Shown here piece after piece: positions 43,777 through 54,172 of a stretch of DNA of 64,000 nt. Source of the DNA: JBBIGV01 sp037447335 (GTDB lineage Bacteria > Bacteroidota > Ignavibacteria > Ignavibacteriales > Ignavibacteriaceae); contig JBBIGV010000006.1 in the NCBI GenBank assembly GCA_037447335.1, positions 1 to 64,000 of the forward strand, read 5' to 3'. The notes beneath the pieces are model-generated. The model saw only the letters and a program-made list of their open reading frames with translations. It searched no databases and was not told the DNA's origin. Made by a program: the position numbers and the translations under genes. How positions within the stretch are numbered: the stretch's first letter is position 1; every line of letters starts with the position of its first letter.

Positions 43777-46700
43777 TCAATTCGCCTCAACTTCCTCGGT
43801 TTGTACCTCAGAAATGGGTTCCTCTGCTTTCAGGATAATACTCCGATATTTTTTCAATCCGGTACCTGCGGGGATTAAATGCCCCATAACAACATTTTCC
43901 TTTAAGCCAAGCAGATAGTCCGCTTTAGCTTCAGTTGCTGCATTTGCAAGCACTTTTGTCGTTTCCTGGAAAGAAGCTGCAGAGATAAAGCTTTCAGTTG
44001 AAAGAGCCGCCTGAGTAATACCGAGGAGAATATGCTCGAAAGTTGCAGGTTCTGCCTCTCTTCCTACCATAGCTTTTTTACTTTTTTTCTTGAGGTCAGA
44101 ATTTATTTCTCTGTATTTACTCTTAGAAACCAATTGACCTTCCTTGTAACGAGAATCTCCCTTATCCTCAAGATAGATCATGGAAGTTATTTTGTTGTTT
44201 TCTTCTATGAATTCATTCCTATCAACAATATCCTCTTCAAGGAATTTAGTATCACCTGGAGATACAATTTTCACTTTTTGAAGCATCTGCCTCACAATAA
44301 CCTCAATGTGTTTATCATTTATTTTTACACCTTGTAAGCGATAAACATCCTGAATTTCATTAACAAGATATTCCTGAACAGCACTTGTACCTTTGATTTT
44401 CAAAATATCATGAGGATTTATAAGTCCATCAGTTATTTTTTCACCAGCAGGTATTTCATCAAGATCCTGAACAAGAGTGTGCTTTCCTAATGGTACAGTA
44501 TATTTTTTCTCATCGGAACCGTCAGGTGCAGTAACTATTATTTCTCTTGAGCCTTTTTTCTTCACACCAAATTTCACAATACCTTCAATTTCACTAACAA
44601 CAGCCGGATCCTGAGGGCTTCTGGCTTCAAACAATTCCGTAACGCGAGGTAATCCACCGGTGATATCCCGTGTCTTTGAGGTCTGTTTGGATATCTTTGC
44701 CAGAATTGTTCCTGCTGAGATGTTTTCTCCTTCTTCCACAGACAGATATGAACGGGTAGGAAGGTTAAAAGATTTTTTCTCACCATCAGTGGATTCAACC
44801 AGAATACTTGGTGTTAAATTTTTATCTTTTGAATCAATAACAACTTTCTGAACGTGGCCGGTTTGTTCATCAGTTACTTGCTGCAAAGTAACACCGTCTA
44901 TCAAATCAGAAAATAGTACTCTTCCCGCAATATCGGAAAGTATAACTGAGTTATAAGGATCGTGGTTATAGAGCGGTGCGCGCTTCATCACCGGTTGACC
45001 ATCATTTACCACCAATTCAGCACCGTAAGGAACATCATACTTTTTGATTTGTCTGTTATTCTCATCATATATTCCAATTGCACCTCTTCTTCCTGTAACT
45101 ACTTTTACTGTACCGAGATAGTCAGATTTTTCAACGAATGATATTTTTTCGTAACGAACTGTACCATCGACATTGGATTCAACCTGAGACTGACTCGCAA
45201 TTCTTGATGAAGTACCACCAAGGTGAAATGTACGAAGCGTAAGCTGTGTGCCTGGTTCACCAATAGACTGTGCAGCAATTATCCCAACTGCTTCGCCAAC
45301 TTCAACAAGCTTTCCGGTGGTAAGGTTTCTACCATAACATTTAGCGCAAACACCACGTTTTGATTCACAAGTAAGTACGGTACGAATGTACACAGAATCG
45401 ATATTGGAATCTTCAATTCGTTCCGCTATTGGTTCAGTTATAATTTCACCAGCCTCTATAATCAGTTCTTCTGTTCTGGGATCATAAACATCTTCCTGAG
45501 CAACACGTCCTGTTATTCTTTCAGCCAGTGGTTCTCTTTCCTGCTCGATATCTTTAAGCGCAGTAATTTCTATACCGAGGATTGTCCCGCAATCTATTTC
45601 ACTGATTATTACATCCTGGGCCACATCAACCAATCTTCTTGTAAGATAACCGGCATCAGCAGTTTTTAAAGCTGTATCTGCAAGGCCTTTTCTCGCACCG
45701 TGTGTTGAGATGAAGTACTCAAGAACTGACAATCCTTCTTTGAAGTTAGCTATAATCGGGTTCTCAATAATTTCACCAGCCTGACCTGATAATGTTTTTT
45801 GAGGTTTCATCATAAGACCGCGCATACCTGCTAACTGACGAACCTGCTCCTGAGAACCTCGGGCACCGGAGTCAACCATCATATGTAATGAATTGAATCC
45901 ACCAAGATGCACTCTTAATTTTTCCATAAGCGCACGTGCAACGTCATTGGTAGTGTGCGTCCAGACGTCAATAATTTTGTTATATCGCTCGGCGTCAGTA
46001 ATAACACCCTGCTCATGTTCATTCAGAATAGTTTCTACTTTTTTATTTGCTTTATCTATCAATGAAGCTTTTTCATCGGGAATTATCATATCAGCATAGC
46101 TTACTGATAAACCTCCGGCGGTTGCATATCTGAATCCAAGGTCTTTAAGATCATCAAGAAACTTTGCAGTTACTTTATTGCCAAGTTTCATAAACATCTG
46201 ACCAATAAAGCCGCCAAAAGTTTTCTTTATAAGTAACTGATTAAAAAATCCCATCTCATCCGGTACAATCTTGTTAAAGATTATCCTTCCGGTAGTTGTT
46301 TCGATTACTTCGCCATTGATTCTTACCTTAATACGAGCGTGCAAGCCAACAACTTTTCCGTCATAAGCTATTATCGCTTCTTCGGGTGAACTGAATATAA
46401 TTCCCTCACCTCTGTCACCATCTTTCAGTTTGGTCAGGTAGTAACAACCGAGAACGATATCTTGTGTAGGTACAACAATAGGACTTCCGTTCTGAGGTGA
46501 AAGTATGTTATGGCTGCTCAACATAAGAAGCGATGCTTCAAGCTGTGCTTCGTGCGAGAGTGGTACGTGAACTGCCATCTGATCACCGTCAAAATCCGCG
46601 TTGAATGCTGTACAAACCATCGGATGAAGCTGAATAGCTTTCCCATCTATTAGTACGGGCTGAAATGCCTGTATGCCAAGTCTGTGCAGAGTAGGCGCAC

Positions 46701-48006
46701 GATTAAGCAGCACCGGATGACCATCAATTATTCTTTCAAGAATTTCCCAAATGATCGGGTCTTTTCTATCAACAACTTTTCTTGCACTTTTTACGGTTTT
46801 GTTGTGACCTCTTTCAATTAATTTTCTGATTATGAATGGTTTGAACAATTCAACCGCCATGTCTTTCGGCAATCCGCACTGATGGAGTTTCAGTTCCGGA
46901 CCGACTACGATAACTGAACGACCGGAATAATCAACTCGCTTACCTAACAGATTCTGGCGAAATCTTCCCTGCTTACCTTTAAGCATATCGCTGAGAGATT
47001 TCAATGGTCTGTTGTTGTCGCTTCTAACGGCGCTGCCTCTTCTTGAATTATCGAATAGAGCATCAACAGATTCCTGGAGCATTCTTTTTTCATTCCGAAG
47101 AATTACTTCAGGAGCTTTAATATCAATTAGTCTTTTTAATCTGTTATTCCTGATAATTACTCTTCTGTAAAGATCATTCAAGTCGCTGGTTGCAAATCTT
47201 CCACCTTCCAGCGGAACAAGCGGACGCAATTCAGGAGGAATAACAGGAATGTAATTAAGAACCATCCATTCGGGTCTGTTTGGAACTTTATTTTCGAATT
47301 CTTTAAATGCTTCAATTACACGAAGTCTTTTAAGCAGATCTTGTTTTTTCTGTTGTGATGTTTCGATTGCAAGCTGATCTCTCAGTTCTTTTGAAAGTTC
47401 TTCAACATTAGTCTTTTTAAGAATTTCTTTTACGGCTTCGCCGCCTATTTTTGCAACAAATTTTTTCGGGTCTTCATCTTCAAGTTTTTCATTGCCTGCT
47501 GGTAATGAATTAAGGACTTCGAAGTACTGATCTTCAGAAATAAGGTCTTTTTTGCTTAAACCTGTCGGACCAGAATTTATTACAATATATGATTCATAAT
47601 AAATAACCTTTTCAAGTTCTTTCAGACTAAGCCCGATTATATTACCAATCTTTGATGGCTGTGCCCTGAAAAACCAGATATGAACTACGGGCACTGCAAG
47701 TCCGATGTGTCCCATTCTTTCACGGCGAACACTTTTCTGTGTAACCTCAACACCGCATCTGTCGCAGATGATACCTTTATATCTTATTCTTTTATATTTA
47801 CCGCAATAACATTCCCAGTCCCTTGTAGGACCAAAAATCTTTTCGCAGAACAAGCCGTCCTTTTCCGGTCTGAAAGATCTGTAGTTGATGGTTTCCGGTT
47901 TTGTAATTTCACCATAAGATCTTTCCAATATTTCATCGGGGCTTGCTAAACTAATAGTAATGCTGTGAATATCACGCATTGCATTTTCCTGAACTCTGTA
48001 AGGCAT
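43777..48006 (-). CDS. rpoC: RNA polymerase beta' subunit
   Basis: 1409 residues. The first zinc site is CYCGKYKRIRYKGIICDRCG. The catalytic motif is NADFDGDQMAVH and the bridge helix region is GGLSVSYADM to HTTNDVARALM. The second zinc site is CESKRGVCAKCYGRNL. The C-terminus has AEPATFEHILLGITQAAL. Full length; no large lineage insert was noticed. 46 nt after rpoB. Confidence 0.99.
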   Translation of the reverse strand: MPYRVQENAMRDIHSITISLASPDEILERSYGEITKPETINYRSFRPEKDGLFCEKIFGPTRDWECYCGKYKRIRYKGIICDRCGVEVTQKSVRRERMGHIGLAVPVVHIWFFRAQPSKIGNIIGLSLKELEKVIYYESYIVINSGPTGLSKKDLISEDQYFEVLNSLPAGNEKLEDEDPKKFVAKIGGEAVKEILKKTNVEELSKELRDQLAIETSQQKKQDLLKRLRVIEAFKEFENKVPNRPEWMVLNYIPVIPPELRPLVPLEGGRFATSDLNDLYRRVIIRNNRLKRLIDIKAPEVILRNEKRMLQESVDALFDNSRRGSAVRSDNNRPLKSLSDMLKGKQGRFRQNLLGKRVDYSGRSVIVVGPELKLHQCGLPKDMAVELFKPFIIRKLIERGHNKTVKSARKVVDRKDPIIWEILERIIDGHPVLLNRAPTLHRLGIQAFQPVLIDGKAIQLHPMVCTAFNADFDGDQMAVHVPLSHEAQLEASLLMLSSHNILSPQNGSPIVVPTQDIVLGCYYLTKLKDGDRGEGIIFSSPEEAIIAYDGKVVGLHARIKVRINGEVIETTTGRIIFNKIVPDEMGFFNQLLIKKTFGGFIGQMFMKLGNKVTAKFLDDLKDLGFRYATAGGLSVSYADMIIPDEKASLIDKANKKVETILNEHEQGVITDAERYNKIIDVWTHTTNDVARALMEKLRVHLGGFNSLHMMVDSGARGSQEQVRQLAGMRGLMMKPQKTLSGQAGEIIENPIIANFKEGLSVLEYFISTHGARKGLADTALKTADAGYLTRRLVDVAQDVIISEIDCGTILGIEITALKDIEQEREPLAERITGRVAQEDVYDPRTEELIIEAGEIITEPIAERIEDSNIDSVYIRTVLTCESKRGVCAKCYGRNLTTGKLVEVGEAVGIIAAQSIGEPGTQLTLRTFHLGGTSSRIASQSQVESNVDGTVRYEKISFVEKSDYLGTVKVVTGRRGAIGIYDENNRQIKKYDVPYGAELVVNDGQPVMKRAPLYNHDPYNSVILSDIAGRVLFSDLIDGVTLQQVTDEQTGHVQKVVIDSKDKNLTPSILVESTDGEKKSFNLPTRSYLSVEEGENISAGTILAKISKQTSKTRDITGGLPRVTELFEARSPQDPAVVSEIEGIVKFGVKKKGSREIIVTAPDGSDEKKYTVPLGKHTLVQDLDEIPAGEKITDGLINPHDILKIKGTSAVQEYLVNEIQDVYRLQGVKINDKHIEVIVRQMLQKVKIVSPGDTKFLEEDIVDRNEFIEENNKITSMIYLEDKGDSRYKEGQLVSKSKYREINSDLKKKSKKAMVGREAEPATFEHILLGITQAALSTESFISAASFQETTKVLANAATEAKADYLLGLKENVVMGHLIPAGTGLKKYRSIILKAEEPISEVQTEEVEAN

Positions 48007-48052
48007 TTTATTGATCTCCTATTTCTAAGTGAAAAAAATAATTTATCGTTAA

Positions 48053-51000
48053 TTAGTTGATCTTGATATCCAGGCCAAGCCCCTGGAGTTCTTTTATCAA
48101 CACATTGAACGATTCAGGAACATTTGGTTCCTGTAAGTTTTCACCTTTAACAATTGCTTCATAAGCTTTTGCTCTGCCGGCAACGTCATCGCTTTTAACG
48201 GTAAGAATTTCCTGAAGAACGTGAGAAGCGCCATATCCTTCAAGCGCCCACACTTCCATCTCACCAAATCTCTGACCACCGAACTGAGCTTTTCCACCTA
48301 AAGGTTGTTGTGTAATTAACGAGTATGGGCCGATGGACCTTGCATGAATCTTATCATCAACAAGGTGGCTTAGTTTAAGCATATAGATGTAGCCGCAGGT
48401 AACCTTCTGGTGGAATTTTTCACCTGATCTGCCATCTATAAGGTCTGTTTTACTGCCTCTATCGAGAGCCGCTTTCTCAAGGTACTCGTCAACATCTTCA
48501 ACATCAGCGCCGTCAAATATTGGTGTAGCGAATCGAACACCGAGTTTTTTACCTACCCAACCAAGTGCAGTTTCATATAACTGTCCGAGGTTCATACGGG
48601 AGGGTACTCCAAGCGGATTCAAAATAATGTCCACCGGTGTTCCATCGGGTAAATATGGCATGTCTTCAATCGGAACAATCTTAGCAACAACGCCCTTATT
48701 ACCGTGTCTGCCTGCCATCTTATCGCCAACAGCGACTTTTCTTTTTTTGGCGACATACACTTTTGCAAGCTGCACTATACCCGGCGGCAGTTCATCACCG
48801 CTGGCAATTTTTATCTTTTCTCTTTTATAATCTTCTTCATGATCTGATAGAAGATCAAAGTAATTTCTGAATAATGTAGCTACATGGTTATTAGTTTTTT
48901 TCTGCTCGAACCAATCTAATGTATAATCGAGCTTTGTAACATCTTCGAGTGATTCAAATGTAGTATCTTTAATAGTTGTACCACTTCTGATAACTACACT
49001 TCCATCAAGATCCCGGATTCCTGTGGTCGTCATTCCAACAGTCAGCCTGGTTAGTTTTGTAACCAGCTTTTCATAGTGAGCTGCAAGATTGTTTTTATGT
49101 TCAACCTCGAGTGCATCAAGCTGTTTTTTCTCAAGTTTCTTTGCTTCGTTATCTCTTTTTTTCCGACTGAACAGGCGGGTTTTGATAACCGTTCCTCTTA
49201 ATCCGGGAGGTGCTTTCAGTGAAGCATCTTTCACATCACCGGCTTTATCCCCGAAAATTGCACGGAGCAGTTTTTCTTCAGGCGTTGGATCAGTTTCACC
49301 CTTAGGAGTAATTTTGCCGATAAGGATGTCACCTTCCTTAACTTCGGCACCTTCACGCACAATGCCGTATTCATCAAGGTTTTTTACAGCTTCTTCACTA
49401 ACGTTGGGAATTTCGCGTGTTAGTTCCTCTTCACCGCGTTTTGTTTCTCTTACCTGAAGCTCAAACTCTTCAATATGAATTGAAGTGTAAGTATCATCAG
49501 AAACAAGTCTTTCACTAAGAATAATTGCATCTTCAAAATTGTAGCCACGCCATGGCATAAATGCGACAAGCACATTTCTGCCAAGAGCAAGTTCGCCTTT
49601 GTCTGTTGAAGCTCCATCAGCCAACACATCTCCTTTAGCCACACGGTCGCCAACGTTCACAATTGGCTTCTGATTAACACAGGTTTCCTGGTTCGTTCCG
49701 TTAAATTTGGTAAGCCAGTAAGTTGTTCTCCTGATGTCATTAAAACTTGTTAATGCTTCAACGCTGTTAGGGTTGATATCATATTTAACTATAATTTTAT
49801 CTGCATCAACATATTCAACAACCCCATTGTCTTCAGCAGCCAGCATAGCTCTTGAATCCCGTGCAACACGCTCTTCCATACCGGTGCCTACAATCGGAGC
49901 TTCGGGGCGCATTAAAGGCACTGCCTGCCTTTGCATGTTAGAACCCATTAATGCTCTGTTAGCGTCATCATGTTCCAGGAATGGTATCAGGGCTGCTGCG
50001 GCGCTAACAATCTGAGCCGGAGCAACATCCATATATTCAACCTGCTCTGGTGTTACTATCGGGAATTCACCTTTAAGTCTGGATTTAACTCTCTCTTTAA
50101 CAAATCTGGATTGCTCATTTAAGGGTGCATTAGCCTGTGCAATAACGAAGTGATCTTCCTGTTCGGCTGTAAGGTAATGTACCTCATCAGTAACTTTTCC
50201 TTTTGATACGATTCTGTAAGGGGTTTCAAGAAATCCATAGCGATTAACCCTTGCATAGATAGTCAGGGAAGAAATCAACCCTATGTTTGGACCTTCAGGA
50301 GTTTCAATTGGACATAATCTTCCATAATGAGTATAATGAACGTCACGAACTTCAAAACCGGCACGTTCTCGGGTTAAGCCACCGGGTCCTAAAGCCGACA
50401 TTCTTCTTTTATGAGTCATTTCCGCTAAGGGGTTTGTTTGATCCATAAACTGGGATAATTGGTTTGTCCCAAAGAATGCACTTATTACGGCGCTAATAGT
50501 TCTTGCATTAACCAGATCCTGCGGTGTGAAATTTTCACTATCGCGCATGTTCATACGCTCTTTAATGGTTCTGGCCATACGCGCCATTCCAACATTAAAC
50601 TGCTGGCTAAGCTGTTCTCCCACAGTTCTTATTCTTCTATTTCCCAAATGATCGATGTCATCAACGCTTTCATTACCAGCCTTAAGTTTGATCATATATT
50701 TGATTATTTCAATTATATCCTCAATCGTAAGGACTGTGGTTGTTTCAGGTATGCTGAGCTTCAGTTTATCGTTCATTCTGTGCCTGCCCACATCACCTAA
50801 ATCGTATCTCTTATCATTAAAGAAAAGCTTATCAATAAGAGATGAAGCGGTTTCAACATCAGGTGCTTCACCAGACCTTAATTGACGGTAGATAGCAAAT
50901 AATGCTTCTTCTTTGGTATGAGCGGTATCTTTTCTTAACGTATTTACTATAAGGTCCTGTTCGGGCGAAGTTTCTTTTGTAAGGAATTTCAGAACTTCAA

Positions 51001-51811
51001 CCTCTGCATCGTTAAGGCGTTCAATATCTTCTTCTGAAAGGATACTGTCTTTGGTAAGGAAAATTTCTCCTGTAGACAAATCAAAAACATCACTTGCAAT
51101 AGTTCTACCAATGTATTCAGCAATTTTTACTTTACGTACTGAAACTTCCTCAACCAAATCAAATAATTTCAGAATTTCCTCATCTGAAGTAAATCCGAGC
51201 GCACGCAAAAGTGTTGTGGCTGGAAATTTCTTTCTTCTATCAATATATACATAAAGGATATAGTTGATATCTGTTGCAAACTCAACCCAGGAACCTCTTA
51301 GCGGGATTATTCGCGCAGCATAGATAGGGGTTCCGTTAGGATGGATGGTCTGCGAGAAAGCAACTCCCGGCGAACGATGAAGTTGTGATACAACAACTCT
51401 CTCGGCACCATTAATTATAAATGTACCCTTCTCTGTCATGAACGGAAGGTTACCTAAATAGACTTCCTGCTCAACGGTGTTCACAAACTCCTGGGTGTCA
51501 CTATCTTTTGTTGAAAGCCTTAGTTTAGCTTTTAACGGAGCGGAAAATGTTAAGCCGCGTTCAAGGCATTCATATACCGAGTAGCGTGGTCTTTCAATAT
51601 AGTACTCGATAAAATCAAGCCTGTAATTCTCTTTATTATCAAAAATCGGAAAGTTTGCATGGAAAACAGCCTGAAGTCCTTTCTGTTCGCGCTTTGAAGG
51701 TAATACATTTTTCTGTACGAAATCCTCAAATGATTCAGTTTGAATACTGAGCAAATCAGGAATACCAATTACAGACTGGATTTCGCCGAAGGAAAGTCTC
51801 TTGTTATTCAA
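48053..51811 (-). CDS. rpoB: RNA polymerase beta subunit
   Basis: 1252 residues. The rifampicin pocket reads LSQFMDQTNPLAEMTHKRR then SALGPGGLTRERAG, with the Asp, His and Ser whose changes give resistance still wild type. The C-terminal GGKAQFGGQRFGEMEVWALE is present. It starts 145 nt after rplL; that spacer holds a long hairpin. Confidence 0.99.
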   Translation of the reverse strand: MNNKRLSFGEIQSVIGIPDLLSIQTESFEDFVQKNVLPSKREQKGLQAVFHANFPIFDNKENYRLDFIEYYIERPRYSVYECLERGLTFSAPLKAKLRLSTKDSDTQEFVNTVEQEVYLGNLPFMTEKGTFIINGAERVVVSQLHRSPGVAFSQTIHPNGTPIYAARIIPLRGSWVEFATDINYILYVYIDRRKKFPATTLLRALGFTSDEEILKLFDLVEEVSVRKVKIAEYIGRTIASDVFDLSTGEIFLTKDSILSEEDIERLNDAEVEVLKFLTKETSPEQDLIVNTLRKDTAHTKEEALFAIYRQLRSGEAPDVETASSLIDKLFFNDKRYDLGDVGRHRMNDKLKLSIPETTTVLTIEDIIEIIKYMIKLKAGNESVDDIDHLGNRRIRTVGEQLSQQFNVGMARMARTIKERMNMRDSENFTPQDLVNARTISAVISAFFGTNQLSQFMDQTNPLAEMTHKRRMSALGPGGLTRERAGFEVRDVHYTHYGRLCPIETPEGPNIGLISSLTIYARVNRYGFLETPYRIVSKGKVTDEVHYLTAEQEDHFVIAQANAPLNEQSRFVKERVKSRLKGEFPIVTPEQVEYMDVAPAQIVSAAAALIPFLEHDDANRALMGSNMQRQAVPLMRPEAPIVGTGMEERVARDSRAMLAAEDNGVVEYVDADKIIVKYDINPNSVEALTSFNDIRRTTYWLTKFNGTNQETCVNQKPIVNVGDRVAKGDVLADGASTDKGELALGRNVLVAFMPWRGYNFEDAIILSERLVSDDTYTSIHIEEFELQVRETKRGEEELTREIPNVSEEAVKNLDEYGIVREGAEVKEGDILIGKITPKGETDPTPEEKLLRAIFGDKAGDVKDASLKAPPGLRGTVIKTRLFSRKKRDNEAKKLEKKQLDALEVEHKNNLAAHYEKLVTKLTRLTVGMTTTGIRDLDGSVVIRSGTTIKDTTFESLEDVTKLDYTLDWFEQKKTNNHVATLFRNYFDLLSDHEEDYKREKIKIASGDELPPGIVQLAKVYVAKKRKVAVGDKMAGRHGNKGVVAKIVPIEDMPYLPDGTPVDIILNPLGVPSRMNLGQLYETALGWVGKKLGVRFATPIFDGADVEDVDEYLEKAALDRGSKTDLIDGRSGEKFHQKVTCGYIYMLKLSHLVDDKIHARSIGPYSLITQQPLGGKAQFGGQRFGEMEVWALEGYGASHVLQEILTVKSDDVAGRAKAYEAIVKGENLQEPNVPESFNVLIKELQGLGLDIKIN

Positions 51812-51883
51812 TTTAGCCTCCAGTTATTATTCAAATTCATTTCTTATAGTCACTTACTAAAACAACCATCCTAACATGAGAAA

Positions 51884-51915
51884 AGTGATAAGTTGGTAAT
51901 TACCATCTTATCACT
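51884..51915 (-). promoter_or_regulatory. Long hairpin between rplL and rpoB
   Basis: A 32-nt inverted repeat: AGTGATAAG and CTTATCACT flank the inner palindrome TGGTAATTACCA, with one mismatch per side. It sits in the rplL-rpoB gap, where E. coli has an attenuator and an RNase III site. On the minus strand TTTTC follows, weak for a terminator. Role as attenuator or processing site inferred from position. Confidence 0.6.
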
Positions 51916-51956
51916 TCAGAAATGTTCGAATTCGGTTTTGATTTAATCAAAAAATA

Positions 51957-52340
51957 TTATTTAACTTCTACTGCAGCACCTGCTTCTTCAAACTCTTTTT
52001 TGAGTTTTTCAGCTTCTTCTTTAGAAACGGCTTCTTTAACTACTTTTGGTGCAGAATCAACAAGGTCTTTAGCTTCCTTCAGACCTAAACCGGTATGAGC
52101 TCTTACAACTTTAATCACATTAATTTTCTTTTCGCCTGCAGAAACAAGCGTAACGTTGAACTCGGTTTGTTCTTCAACAGGTGCAGCACCGCCAGCAGCA
52201 GGCATAGCACCGCCAGCAATTACCATAGGTGCAGCAGCGGTTACACCGAATTCATCTTCTAATGCTTTCTTTAGTTCTGATGCTTCAATTAATGACAAGC
52301 CTTTTATCTTTTCAACTATTTCGGCTACTTTCTCTGACAT
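51957..52340 (-). CDS. rplL: 50S ribosomal protein L7/L12
   Basis: 127 residues, stalk protein. N-terminal dimer domain (VAEIVEKIKGLSLIEASELK), an Ala/Gly-rich hinge (GGAMPAAGGAAPVEEQ), and the C-terminal factor-binding domain (KINVIKVVRAHTGLGLKEAK). Confidence 0.99.
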   Translation of the reverse strand: MSEKVAEIVEKIKGLSLIEASELKKALEDEFGVTAAAPMVIAGGAMPAAGGAAPVEEQTEFNVTLVSAGEKKINVIKVVRAHTGLGLKEAKDLVDSAPKVVKEAVSKEEAEKLKKEFEEAGAAVEVK

Positions 52341-52377
52341 TTTTTTCTCCTAATTGATTTCTTAATAAAAATTTCTT

Positions 52378-52899
52378 TTACGCTGCCTTCTTTTTTGAAA
52401 TCTCGTCAATAACGCTTACTAGATCTCTCATCACAGCATTTATTGCTCCTACAATTCCGGAAACAGGGGCATTGATTGAACCCAGAATTCCCGCAACAAT
52501 TTCAGCTTTTGAAGGAAGATTAGCAAGTTCGTTCAATTTTGTTCCATCGAAGTACTGTTGTTCAACATAGCAAGCTTTTAATACAAGCTTTTGAGTCTCA
52601 TCAAAGTACTTTTTGATTATCTTTGCCGGGATTACCGGGTTGTCTGAAGCAAAAGCGAATCCTGTCATTCCTTCAAGGTGTCCGGCAAATTTATCGTATT
52701 TTCCCAGATCGTCAATTGCACGCTTAAATAACGTATTTTTAATAACACGGTATTTTACGCCTTCCTTTCGGAATTCATTTCTGATCTTATCAATATCAGA
52801 AACATTTATTCCGTGATAATCCGTGAGATAAACCGCCGAAGCGTTCTGAACCAGGTCCTTCACTTCAGATACCATTTCAGCTTTTTCTTTCTTATTCAT
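52378..52899 (-). CDS. rplJ: 50S ribosomal protein L10
   Basis: 173 residues, base of the stalk. KEAV-like NKKEKAEMVSEVKDLV and DYHGINVSDIDKIRNEFRK are typical. In many bacteria the L10-L12 complex binds its own leader; a hairpin lies just upstream here. Confidence 0.98.
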   Translation of the reverse strand: MNKKEKAEMVSEVKDLVQNASAVYLTDYHGINVSDIDKIRNEFRKEGVKYRVIKNTLFKRAIDDLGKYDKFAGHLEGMTGFAFASDNPVIPAKIIKKYFDETQKLVLKACYVEQQYFDGTKLNELANLPSKAEIVAGILGSINAPVSGIVGAINAVMRDLVSVIDEISKKKAA

Positions 52900-52934
52900 T
52901 TTTCTCCCATTACTGGTAAAAAGTTAATCGAGTA

Positions 52935-52955
52935 TGCCCTTTTTTCTAAAGGGCA
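52935..52955 (-). promoter_or_regulatory. Hairpin in the rplJ leader
   Basis: TGCCCTTT / AAAGGGCA with a 5-nt loop stands 36 nt before the rplJ start in the 99-nt rplA-rplJ spacer. No T-run follows. Position fits an L10-L12 autoregulatory leader, which was not confirmed by consensus. Confidence 0.5.
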
Positions 52956-52998
52956 AGATTAGAAGCATTTTTTTTGAGTGCGTAAACTTTTTGATGAT

Positions 52999-53691
52999 TT
53001 AAGCAGCTACCTCATCTTTATTAATTCTTAAGCCCGGACCCATAGTGCTTGACAGGTATAAACTTTTTACATACTGTCCCTTCGCAGATGCCGGTTTAAG
53101 TTTAATGATAGTGCTTATAAATGCTTTTACATTATCAACCAATTTTTCTGTTTCAAAATTTAATTTTCCGATTGAGGAATGAACTATTCCGGTCTTATCA
53201 ACACGGAATTCAATCTTTCCGGCTTTGACTTCAGCTACAGCTTTTGCCACATCCATTGTAACAGTTCCACTTTTTGGATTAGGCATTAAACCTTTTGGAC
53301 CGAGAATTTTACCAAGTTTGCCAAGTTCGCCCATAATGTCCGGGGTTGCAATAACCACATCAACATCAGCCCATCCTTCTTTAATTTTTTCGAGGTATTC
53401 TTCAAAACCGGCGAAATCAGCGCCAGCATCGAGTGCTTCTGTTGCTTTGGCTCCTTTGGCAATGACCAAAACTTTAACCTGCTTACCAGTTCCGTGCGGC
53501 AGACTCACAGTTCCTCTGACCATCTGATCAGCGTGTCTTGGATCAACACCAAGGCGCATAGCGCAGTCAAGCGACTCAACAAACTTTACCTTTGAAGCTT
53601 CCTTCAGAGTATTTATTGCATCGGCTAATGAATAGTCTTTGGAAGTATCAATAGAATTTACGATTTCTTTATTTCGTTTTGTTTTCTGCAT
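52999..53691 (-). CDS. rplA: 50S ribosomal protein L1
   Basis: 230 residues, L1 stalk at the E site. RGTVSLPHGTGKQVKVLV, GKILGPKGLMPNPKSGTV and GRIEFR-like GKIEFRVDKTGIVH are all present. 33 nt after rplK. Confidence 0.99.
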   Translation of the reverse strand: MQKTKRNKEIVNSIDTSKDYSLADAINTLKEASKVKFVESLDCAMRLGVDPRHADQMVRGTVSLPHGTGKQVKVLVIAKGAKATEALDAGADFAGFEEYLEKIKEGWADVDVVIATPDIMGELGKLGKILGPKGLMPNPKSGTVTMDVAKAVAEVKAGKIEFRVDKTGIVHSSIGKLNFETEKLVDNVKAFISTIIKLKPASAKGQYVKSLYLSSTMGPGLRINKDEVAA

Positions 53692-53724
53692 TTATACACC
53701 AAATAAGTAATTAATAATTTCAAT

Positions 53725-54150
53725 TTAATTTTCGACTGTGATGCCCATACTTCTTGCTGTTCCTGCAACCATGCTCATTGCATGTTCAATGTCGTATGCA
53801 TTAAGATCGGGCATTTTTATTTCGGCAATTTCTTTTACTTGTGCCTTTGTAACTTTTGCAACTTTGTTCCGGTTAGATTCGGGCGATCCCTTCTCAACTT
53901 TAGCAGCTCTTTTTAACAGTACTGCTGCGGGAGGAGTTTTTGTGATGAAGGTGAATGATTTATCCGAATAAACCGTGATTACTACGGGGATTATCAGTCC
54001 GTCTTTATCGTTGGTTCTGGCATTAAATTGCTTGCAGAACTCCATAATGTTAACCCCTTTTTGACCTAACGCAGGTCCGACCGGTGGCGAAGGATTTGCC
54101 TTACCGGCAGGGATTTGAAGCTTTATGTAACCTGTTATTTTTTTAGCCAT
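53725..54150 (-). CDS. rplK: 50S ribosomal protein L11
   Basis: 141 residues, GTPase-associated centre. PAGKANPSPPVGPALGQKGV (with the thiostrepton-region prolines) and TKAQVKEIAEIKMPDLNA are typical. 22 nt after nusG. Confidence 0.99.
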   Translation of the reverse strand: MAKKITGYIKLQIPAGKANPSPPVGPALGQKGVNIMEFCKQFNARTNDKDGLIIPVVITVYSDKSFTFITKTPPAAVLLKRAAKVEKGSPESNRNKVAKVTKAQVKEIAEIKMPDLNAYDIEHAMSMVAGTARSMGITVEN

Positions 54151-54172
54151 AATTAATCCTGTATAAAACTAT

